Source: CAYLYM01 sp964387645 (GTDB taxonomy: Bacteria; Calditrichota; Calditrichia; RBG-13-44-9). Taken from it: a stretch of DNA of 23,153 nt. The notes below the pieces were generated by a model. The model was not told where the DNA came from and did no database searches. It saw nothing but the letters and a program-made list of their open reading frames with translations. Where the stretch lies: positions 1-23,153 of the forward strand of contig CAYLYM010000062.1 in the NCBI GenBank assembly GCA_964387645.1, in the 5' to 3' direction. Numbering within the stretch: position 1 is the stretch's first letter; every line of letters begins with the position of its first letter. Of this stretch, positions 17,016 to 23,153 are shown one piece after another. A program made the translations under genes and the position numbers.

Positions 17016-20000
17016 ATGAAATTATCGCGATTTTTCATTTTCTTGGTTTTAATTTTACTTTCATTATCTGTGATGGCACAGGATTATTATTTTGGTCAGA
17101 ATAAGGTTCAATATAAGAATTTTCAGTGGATGTTTATCCAGAGTCAGCATTTTGATGTATATTTTTATCCTGGAGGCGAAGAATTAGCTGAGTTTACTGC
17201 TGAAGTGGCAGAAAAGGCTTACAAGCAACTCAAGCGCGATTTTTCATTTGAAATACGGGAAAGAATTGTTATCATTGTATATAAATCACATAACGATTGG
17301 CAACAAACTAATGTAGTTTTGAGTTATTTAGAGGAAGGAATTGGTGGTGTCACTGAGCTGTATAAAAATCGTGTGGTTGTACCTTTCGAAGGGAACTATG
17401 AACAATTTCGGCATGTGATTCATCATGAATTGGTTCACGCTGTGATGAATGATATGTTATATGGTGGTTCTGTTCAATCCCTTTTAATGGGAGAAGTTCT
17501 TCCGGTTCCGCTCTGGGTTTCGGAGGGTCTGGCGGAGTTTCAGTCCACCGGTTGGAATACTCGAACAGATATGATTGTACGCGATGCAGTTTTGACTGGT
17601 AACATACCTTCTGTGGATATGTTAGAATATATAATGGCTTATCAAGGAGGTAACTCGGTTTTCCGTTATATTGCCGAGACTTATGGGCGAGAGAAAATTG
17701 GTGAGATTCTTCATAAAGCTCGTGGCAAGGTGGCTTTTAATCAAGTTCTGAAATCGGCCATTGGTCTGGATTATAAAGAGTTGACAGAACGGTGGCATCG
17801 TTGGTTGCGCAGGATATACTGGCCCGAGGTTCGGGATCGGTTAGTTCCAAAGGAGTTCAGTAAACAATTAACGGATCATAAAAAACAGAAAAATTTCTTG
17901 AATGTTAGTCCAACCATTACTCCGCAGGGTGATAAAATTGCCTACATTTCTGACCGTTCGGGATACCAAAATATATATTTAATGTCTGCTATTGATGGTA
18001 AAGAAATCAAGGTGTTGGTAAAGGGAAATCGTTCTGAGAGTTTTGAAGAGTTGCACTGGCTCCGGCCGGGAATGAGCTTTTCGCCTGATGGCCAGAAACT
18101 GGCTTTTGCAGCTAAAAGTGGCGCTTATGATGCGATATATATTGTAGATATTGAAACAGGAAAGACTGAAAAACATGTGATAAATTTAGATGGCGCTTTC
18201 ACAACTTCCTGGTCTCCAACTGGTGAATGGATTGCTTTTATTGGGAATAAAGATCATCGCAGTGATATTTATCTCCTTAATGTAAATACAGGTGAGGTAA
18301 AGGCACTTACGAATGATGTTTTTACCGATGATGAACCCTCCTGGTCATCTGATGGTCGGTATATTGCATTTGTTTCCGACCGGGGCGATTACTTTTCCGA
18401 GAAAGATTGTCCCCCTGATTTTAAAATGAGCGAGTATGATTTTGAAAATCGTGATATTTATACAATTGAAGTGTCGACAGGTAAAATTGTACGTCGAACC
18501 AATACACCATGGGAAGAGTCTTCTCCTATATTCTCACCCGACAACAAAAAACTGTTATTTGTCTCGGATGAGAATGGTATTTTTAATATTTACATTCAAA
18601 ATCTGGAAACGGGTGACTATTATCCGATAACCAATGTGATTACTGGAATTTTCCAGATTGGATTGGACCGAACAGCTAATAAACTGGTCTTTACTACCTG
18701 GTATGAAGGTGGATATGACATTTGTCTTATTAATAATCCGCTGGAAATGAAGCCGTTGAAAATCACACCTACCCAATTTGCTCTGGACATTCGAGGTGAA
18801 AAGCCACCTGTTTACTCCCGCGATTGGCAACCTGTTGCTACCCATATTGACGAGTCTAAGAAATCATCAGAAAAAAAGGAATTATCAGGAGCAAAACCTG
18901 CTAATTACAGCCGTTACGTGTTTGGACGTTATCAGGCTAAAAAGACAAAAAGTCCACGCGAAATTGAAATTCCTGAAGATAAAGTGCGAGATGAAAGTGG
19001 GAAATTCAAAAAATACAAATATAAATTAAAATTTTCGCCTGATTACATTACTGGTGCGGCAGGGTATAATACTTTTTTTGGCCTGGAAGGATATACATCT
19101 TTCGCTTTTAGTGATTTGTTAGGTGATCATAAGATCTTCTTGAATACCAATTTATGGACTGATTTGCGGAATAGTGATTTTGCGTTGATGTATTATAATC
19201 TTAAACATCGTCTTAATATGGGATTAGGTGGTTTTCATCTGGTTTACCTTTTCTTTAATTCAAGCTACGGTTTGGTTCGTTATCGCAATTATGGTAGTTT
19301 AATTTCGGCTTCATATCCCTTCGACCGTTTTAATCGGATTGATCTAAGCGCTTTATGGTATAATGTATCTCTTGAATATCTGGATTTCATGGTTCCCACA
19401 GAAAAAGTGAGCACTATTTTGCCTGATGTCTCCTATGTTCATGATAATGTTTTGTGGGGGGTTCGGTGGGGTATCCTCGCTCCGGTGAGTGGTTCCCGTT
19501 ACCTTGTTTCTTTCAGGTTCAGTCCAAAGTATAATAGAAATAGCAGGGATTTTCGTACTCTTAAATTTGATTATCGTAAGTATTTTATGTTGAGTCCAAG
19601 ATATCAATTTGCTTTTCGAACTACAGCAGGTGCCAGTTTTGGGAAAAATTCACAACAGTTCTTTTTGGGTGGTGTGGAGAATTGGATTAATCGCAAATTT
19701 GAAGGAGGTACACTACGGATTGACCGCATCGATGATGTATTCTTTTCAGAATTTATTACCCCGCTTCGTGGCGCTTCTTATTATGCAAGAATTGGCGATC
19801 GTTTTTTCCTAATGAATATGGAATTCAGATTTCCACTCATTGAATATTTACAACTCGGATTCCCACCTATTTCTTTGTTCAATATTCGTGGTGTTGCCTT
19901 TTATGATATAGGAACGTCATTTTATAACCACAGTAACAAGTGGTGGAGTCTGAAAGATTTCCGAGGAACGAACAGGGATGAAAACGGGAATATTATTTTT

Positions 20001-20141
20001 GATGATTTAATTAGCGGGTATGGAATTGGTGCTAGAATTTATTTTCTGGGTATTCTGTTAAAATTCGATATCGCCTGGAATTACAATTTGCATAGTTCCA
20101 GCAAACCTATTTACTACTGGTCGCTCGGTCTCGATTTCTAA
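17016..20141 (+). CDS. Outer-membrane protein: gluzincin-type protease + TolB-like propeller + Omp85-like barrel
   Basis: Protein of 1041 residues with four parts. The signal peptide ends V-M-A|Q at 21-22. A peptidase-MA-like domain (about 30-270) has the zinc motif H137-E-L-V-H141 and a likely third ligand E170 in WVSEGLAEF. A TolB/PD40 propeller (about 295-600) shows repeated blades such as GDKIAYISDRSGYQNIYLM, FSPDGQKLAFAAKSG, WSSDGRYIAFVSDRG and FSPDNKKLLFVSDENG. A charged linker (about 612-670) precedes a C-terminal barrel (about 675-1041) with FFLGGVENWINRKFEGG, GYGIGARIYFLGILLKFDIAW and a final Phe, as in BamA/surface-antigen barrels. The strong GAGGAGGT site fixes the start. Proteolysis or assembly at the outer membrane is inferred; related fusions are usually annotated only as TolB-like or BamA/TamA-like. 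The gene stands alone, without an operon partner. Confidence 0.83.
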   Translation: MKLSRFFIFLVLILLSLSVMAQDYYFGQNKVQYKNFQWMFIQSQHFDVYFYPGGEELAEFTAEVAEKAYKQLKRDFSFEIRERIVIIVYKSHNDWQQTNVVLSYLEEGIGGVTELYKNRVVVPFEGNYEQFRHVIHHELVHAVMNDMLYGGSVQSLLMGEVLPVPLWVSEGLAEFQSTGWNTRTDMIVRDAVLTGNIPSVDMLEYIMAYQGGNSVFRYIAETYGREKIGEILHKARGKVAFNQVLKSAIGLDYKELTERWHRWLRRIYWPEVRDRLVPKEFSKQLTDHKKQKNFLNVSPTITPQGDKIAYISDRSGYQNIYLMSAIDGKEIKVLVKGNRSESFEELHWLRPGMSFSPDGQKLAFAAKSGAYDAIYIVDIETGKTEKHVINLDGAFTTSWSPTGEWIAFIGNKDHRSDIYLLNVNTGEVKALTNDVFTDDEPSWSSDGRYIAFVSDRGDYFSEKDCPPDFKMSEYDFENRDIYTIEVSTGKIVRRTNTPWEESSPIFSPDNKKLLFVSDENGIFNIYIQNLETGDYYPITNVITGIFQIGLDRTANKLVFTTWYEGGYDICLINNPLEMKPLKITPTQFALDIRGEKPPVYSRDWQPVATHIDESKKSSEKKELSGAKPANYSRYVFGRYQAKKTKSPREIEIPEDKVRDESGKFKKYKYKLKFSPDYITGAAGYNTFFGLEGYTSFAFSDLLGDHKIFLNTNLWTDLRNSDFALMYYNLKHRLNMGLGGFHLVYLFFNSSYGLVRYRNYGSLISASYPFDRFNRIDLSALWYNVSLEYLDFMVPTEKVSTILPDVSYVHDNVLWGVRWGILAPVSGSRYLVSFRFSPKYNRNSRDFRTLKFDYRKYFMLSPRYQFAFRTTAGASFGKNSQQFFLGGVENWINRKFEGGTLRIDRIDDVFFSEFITPLRGASYYARIGDRFFLMNMEFRFPLIEYLQLGFPPISLFNIRGVAFYDIGTSFYNHSNKWWSLKDFRGTNRDENGNIIFDDLISGYGIGARIYFLGILLKFDIAWNYNLHSSSKPIYYWSLGLDF

Positions 20142-20176
20142 AAAATTGAAAGAGTTCGCTCTAAAAAGGATTTTTA

Positions 20177-20229
20177 TCTCATTTTGAGAGTAACCGAAGG
20201 ATTATTTTTAGTGGAGTCGAAGAACATCT
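20177..20229. repeat. Two decayed units of a dispersed intergenic repeat
   Basis: CTCATTTTGAGAGTAACCGA plus AGGAT (about 20178-20202) and AGTGGAGTCGAAGAACATCT (20210-20229) resemble the 'tcattctgagcggagcgaagaatct' type of dispersed intergenic repeat found in many FCB and other genomes. The match is from memory and imperfect; a genome-wide count is needed to prove the element. Confidence 0.35.
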
Positions 20230-20375
20230 AACCTATTAAGAATTAAGAGATTTTTTTATTTCATACGCATTAATAATTTTAATCAAAACACCTTTAAATA
20301 GTGAACTCATAGGTAAAATTTAGTGAAAAAAATATTTTAGAGATTTAAAAATATTTAAGTTAGTTTCGTCATTTA

Positions 20376-20405
20376 AGGCCTGTCACTTTCAGCGGCAGGC
20401 TTTTT
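20376..20405 (+). terminator. Rho-independent terminator
   Basis: GCCTGTC (20378-20384) pairs with GGCAGGC (20394-20400) through seven pairs with one G-U, a nine-base loop, then TTTTT. It lies some 235 bases after the preceding stop codon, so the upstream transcript would have a long 3' untranslated region unless a hidden gene or RNA lies between. Its stem resembles the fumarase terminator. Confidence 0.75.
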
Positions 20406-20556
20406 CACTTTTAAATTCTTTGTTTTTGTTTTAATATTAGATGGAATTTTTCATAGATACATTTTTTTAATAAATTTAATTTTGTTATCAATTTATTCAT
20501 TTGTAATTATTGAAATATCCGGAGTGTTCAAATAGTTGATTTTTCCATGAGGTATT

Positions 20557-21909
20557 ATGTCTAAGTCTAAAAAAATATTTGTTTGCAATAATTGTGGTTA
20601 TCAAAATTTGAAGTGGGTAGGAAAATGTCCAGACTGTGGGCATTGGAATAGTTTTGAAGAAGTAGAGGCTCCTTCTTCTTTGAAGAAACCTGAAAGACAC
20701 TTTTCCATCGAAGAACCGTTTCTCCTCACGGAAATATCTTCAGGCGAAGGAAAGCGTATTAAAACCGGGATTATAGAATTAGACAGAGTATTAGGTGGGG
20801 GCATTATTCCAGCATCTACAATATTAATTGCAGGCGACCCTGGAATTGGGAAATCTACCTTGCTGTTACAAATGGCAGATTCTTTGGTACGTCAGAAAAT
20901 TTCGATTTTGTATGTTAGTGGAGAAGAATCACTCTGTCAAATTCGAGATCGGGCTGATAGGTTAGGATGTGGAAATCTGACACTTCCAGTGCTGGCTGAA
21001 ACTGAACTGGAAAACATTCTGCACCAGATTCAAAAATTTCAACCTGCAGTGGTGATCATCGATTCTATTCAAGCCATTTTTTCGGTGGATGTAGCAGGTG
21101 CACCAGGTAATATTGCCCAAATCAGGGAATGTACTTCCCAACTCTTCAGGCTGGCGAAAAAAGAAGGGTGGACGCTGTTCCTCGTTGGGCATATTACCAA
21201 AGAAGGTGGAATAGCTGGACCGAAACTTTTAGAACATATGGTAGACGTGGTGATTTATTTCGAAGGGGATAATCTTTACCAATATCGGATACTGCGTTCA
21301 CTGAAAAATCGCTATGGTGCAGTAAATGAGATAGGACTATTTTTAATGGAATCCAATGGATTAAAGGAAGTTCGAAATCCTTCACATTTATTTATTTCCA
21401 ACCGCCAGGATAACCCAATAGGCAGTGGCGTGGTTTGCTGTTTTGAAGGTACCCGACCCATTCTTGCTGAAGTGCAGTCTCTGGTTTCGCGTTCCAACTA
21501 TGGTGTCCCACAGCGCACTGTCAGCGGGTTCGACCACCGTCGGTTGGCCTTAATCCTGGCAATTTTAGAAAAACATTGTGGGTTAAATTTTGGTCTTTCG
21601 GATGTGTTTGTAAAGATTGCTGGTGGGCTACGAGTTGATGATCCCGGAATCGATCTGGGCATAGCTGCAGCTTTATATTCAAGTATGAGAGAAATGGTCC
21701 TGCCCCCACTATCTATCTATATTGGAGAGCTGGGATTAAATGGGGAAATTCGTCCGGTTTTTCGCCTGGAACACCGGATCCAGGAAGCCATTAAATTGGG
21801 TTTTAAAAATATTTTTATTCCCAAAACAAAAGATGGTCAATTAAAAATTAAACTGCCCCCAGGATTTCAATTACATGAAGTGCAGCATATTTCCGAGATT
21901 TTTCAATAG
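20557..21909 (+). CDS. radA: DNA repair protein RadA (Sms)
   Basis: Cytosolic RecA-like ATPase that promotes branch migration and processing of recombination intermediates; 450 residues, the family norm. The N-terminal zinc finger has C10, C13, C24 and C27 (CNNCG and CPDCG). Walker A GDPGIGKST is at 93-101, Walker B-like VVIIDSIQAI at about 165-174, and the RadA-specific KNRYG (usually KNRFG) at 250-254. A Lon-protease-like domain follows, with GLSDVFVKIAGGLRVDDPG and the typical IGELGLNGEIRPV. GAGG stands four bases before the ATG. An NHL-repeat gene starts 26 bases after the stop, so the two probably share a transcript. Identification is secure. Confidence 0.96.
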   Translation: MSKSKKIFVCNNCGYQNLKWVGKCPDCGHWNSFEEVEAPSSLKKPERHFSIEEPFLLTEISSGEGKRIKTGIIELDRVLGGGIIPASTILIAGDPGIGKSTLLLQMADSLVRQKISILYVSGEESLCQIRDRADRLGCGNLTLPVLAETELENILHQIQKFQPAVVIIDSIQAIFSVDVAGAPGNIAQIRECTSQLFRLAKKEGWTLFLVGHITKEGGIAGPKLLEHMVDVVIYFEGDNLYQYRILRSLKNRYGAVNEIGLFLMESNGLKEVRNPSHLFISNRQDNPIGSGVVCCFEGTRPILAEVQSLVSRSNYGVPQRTVSGFDHRRLALILAILEKHCGLNFGLSDVFVKIAGGLRVDDPGIDLGIAAALYSSMREMVLPPLSIYIGELGLNGEIRPVFRLEHRIQEAIKLGFKNIFIPKTKDGQLKIKLPPGFQLHEVQHISEIFQ

Positions 21910-21935
21910 AATAAAAGATGAAATGGTAGGAAAAA

Positions 21936-22877
21936 ATGAAGTTGTTCAACTTTCTTGTTTTTTGTTTTAGCTGTTTAAGTTTAATATCCCCGAGAATTAC
22001 CCTGGCAGGACAGTTGCCGGATGATGTTTCCAACTGGCGGTTAGTAAGAACGATCGATGGGGAAAATACTCCTTCTGGAAGCCTTCAAAATGCTGTGGCG
22101 CTAGATCTGGATTCTCAGGGCAATATTTACATTGTCGACCAAGGAAGACATCGATTGATTAAATTCGATTCAAATGGGAACTTCATCAAGGAAATTGGTG
22201 GCTTCGGAGATGGTCCGGAACAGTTTAGTTCGCCAACCGATGTATGTGCCCGACGCACCTTAAATATTTTTGTGGCCGATTACAATAATAACCGAATTGT
22301 TCGTTTCGATGCCCATTTGAATTATTTAAGTGAATTTATTGCGGATAGTGATAATCTGCTTTACTTCGAAATGCCTTTGAGCGTAGCCGTTACCGGGCAA
22401 TACGACATATTTGTACTGGAAGATTTGAATAAACGCATTATTAAATTAAACCGCTTCAACCAACCACTGGTCAGTTTTGGAGATGCTTCGGATAATCTTG
22501 GGAAACTATTGGAACCCTATCAACTGGCTATTAGTGAAGAAGGTGAAATTTTTGTTTCAGATCTTGGCGCAAAATCTGTTGTGGTATTTGATTATCTGGG
22601 GAATTTTTTATATGAGATCAGACATCCTGATTTTGTTCAGCCTTCGGGTATCTCAACAAATTTAGGTAACGATTTGCTGGTGGTGGATTCAGAAACTCAT
22701 AAAATCTATTTTTTTGAAGAAGGAAAAAATTTTGTTGGTATGTTTAATGTAAAGGCCTACTCAATTAACCTTGTAGATGTTGCTTTGTTTTACCAATCCG
22801 GGAAAATTCAATATTGGCTCTACGTTCTCAGTCCGAATCGGTGTTGGGTTTTTATGCAAATAAAAAATAAAAAATAA
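21936..22877 (+). CDS. Secreted NHL-repeat beta-propeller protein
   Basis: Exported protein of 313 residues. The signal peptide ends I-T-L-A at residue 24, followed by G-Q. About five to six NHL blades follow, for example ALDLDSQGNIYIVDQGRHRL (55-74) with I-K-F-D-S-N-G-N-F, NIFVADYNNNRIVRFD (110-125), YDIFVLEDLNKRIIKLNRF, GEIFVSDLGAKSVVVFD and LLVVDSETHKIYFFEEG. These pack into a propeller that usually binds protein or ligand. No catalytic residues, lipobox or T9SS tail are visible, so it is probably periplasmic. An AGGAAAAA ribosome site precedes the ATG. It lies 26 bases after radA, an unusual partner; the pairing may be only positional. Specific role unknown. Confidence 0.8.
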   Translation: MKLFNFLVFCFSCLSLISPRITLAGQLPDDVSNWRLVRTIDGENTPSGSLQNAVALDLDSQGNIYIVDQGRHRLIKFDSNGNFIKEIGGFGDGPEQFSSPTDVCARRTLNIFVADYNNNRIVRFDAHLNYLSEFIADSDNLLYFEMPLSVAVTGQYDIFVLEDLNKRIIKLNRFNQPLVSFGDASDNLGKLLEPYQLAISEEGEIFVSDLGAKSVVVFDYLGNFLYEIRHPDFVQPSGISTNLGNDLLVVDSETHKIYFFEEGKNFVGMFNVKAYSINLVDVALFYQSGKIQYWLYVLSPNRCWVFMQIKNKK

Positions 22878-23153
22878 AAAAAGATGTTAACTGGTGAATT
22901 GGACCAGATCCTGGGTGAAAAACATTGTTGCTATCCGACTTGCGCTGTTTCCCGATGCGCTTTGTATGGTTGTATCCTCTGGTTCCGAGATGCCTATACT
23001 GAGGGATGAATAAATTACCTCATTCTGTTAAGCTTGAATATTTTTTTATGTTATAAGGATTTCTCTTAATTACAAAATTTTATTGGTCACCAAGACATGA
23101 AGAAAGTTTCATACCTATTCTTTTTGTTTTAATTGAATTTTAATTTGAGCAGT
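22878..23153. other. Right-end region without a convincing gene
   Basis: A GC-richer stretch (about 22885-23010) is set in very AT-rich flanks. It is open on + as a 41-codon Cys-rich frame (22884-23009) and on - as a 46-codon Ser/Thr-rich frame (22887-23030) with no ATG or GTG at its start. Part of it can fold (GCGC arms at about 22942-22962, and ATCCTC with GAGGGAT). I cannot decide between a small gene, a gene remnant and an RNA. The last part holds a possible dispersed-repeat fragment. Confidence 0.5.
23085..23110. repeat. Possible fragment of a 'caccaagacacgaag' type dispersed repeat
   Basis: GGTCACCAAGACATGAAGAA followed by AGTTTC resembles the intergenic 'caccaagacacaaagacacgaag' repeat seen in many environmental FCB and Chloroflexi genomes. 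A single degenerate copy in the window proves nothing by itself. Confidence 0.3.

Larger units (their letters stand above)
20142..20556. other. Intergenic region, 415 bases, with repeat remnants and a terminator
   Basis: No gene seen. The left part holds a short hairpin with a TTCG loop (AGAG-TTCG-CTCT, 20151-20162) and two degenerate dispersed-repeat units. The middle carries a rho-independent terminator, and the right part is AT-rich and should contain the radA promoter, which I could not pin down. All are listed separately where supportable. Confidence 0.6.

Noticed and set aside
1..23153. CRISPR arrays, tRNA or rRNA genes, intact transposase or phage genes
   Set aside because: None was recognised on reading both strands. 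Absence is by eye only, without a tRNA or Rfam scan.

Overview
The window reads as an ordinary chromosomal segment of a low-GC (roughly 38-40 % by eye) Gram-negative bacterium of the FCB superphylum. The main reason is a complete SprA-type type IX secretion (T9SS) translocon gene, together with two PorV/PorQ-family barrels and a secreted Asp-box protein with a FlgD-like/T9SS-type C-terminal tail. The mix of domains (TolB propeller fused to a barrel, class I fumarase, NHL and choice-of-anchor-like proteins) suggests a lineage outside classical Bacteroidetes, such as Calditrichota, KSB1, Marinimicrobia or Ignavibacteria relatives. That placement is inference. No tRNA, rRNA, CRISPR array, intact insertion sequence or phage gene was seen.

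Layout, all on + except one gene. Positions 1-1230: the 3' part of an rluB-type pseudouridine synthase overlapping cmk. Positions 1379-7735: sprA. Positions 7985-12558: a secreted M28/glutaminyl-cyclase-like enzyme, prmA, a lipoprotein with two choice-of-anchor-X-like modules, and a six-Asp-box T9SS cargo candidate. Positions 12622-14547: two tandem PorV/PorQ-family barrels. Positions 14687-16204: class I fumarase, closed by a terminator that also fits the convergent small lipoprotein at 16261-16647 (-). Positions 17016-20141: a large outer-membrane protein joining a signal peptide, a gluzincin-type HExxH protease domain, a TolB-like propeller and an Omp85-like barrel. Positions 20557-22877: radA and an NHL-repeat secreted protein. 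The last 276 bases hold no convincing gene.

How the genes fit together: SprA would be the outer-membrane exit pore, PorV-family barrels bind SprA and hand over cargo in characterised T9SSs, and the Asp-box protein looks like cargo. The M28 protein keeps the residue pattern of animal/Bacteroidetes-type glutaminyl cyclases. Two secreted proteins here are predicted to expose an N-terminal Gln after signal-peptide cleavage, so a linked secretion and pyroglutamate-maturation theme is plausible. The housekeeping genes (cmk, prmA, fumarase, radA) appear to be bystanders.

The most unusual items are the protease-propeller-barrel fusion, the QC-plus-T9SS grouping, and a short GC-richer orphan stretch near the right end that is open on both strands.
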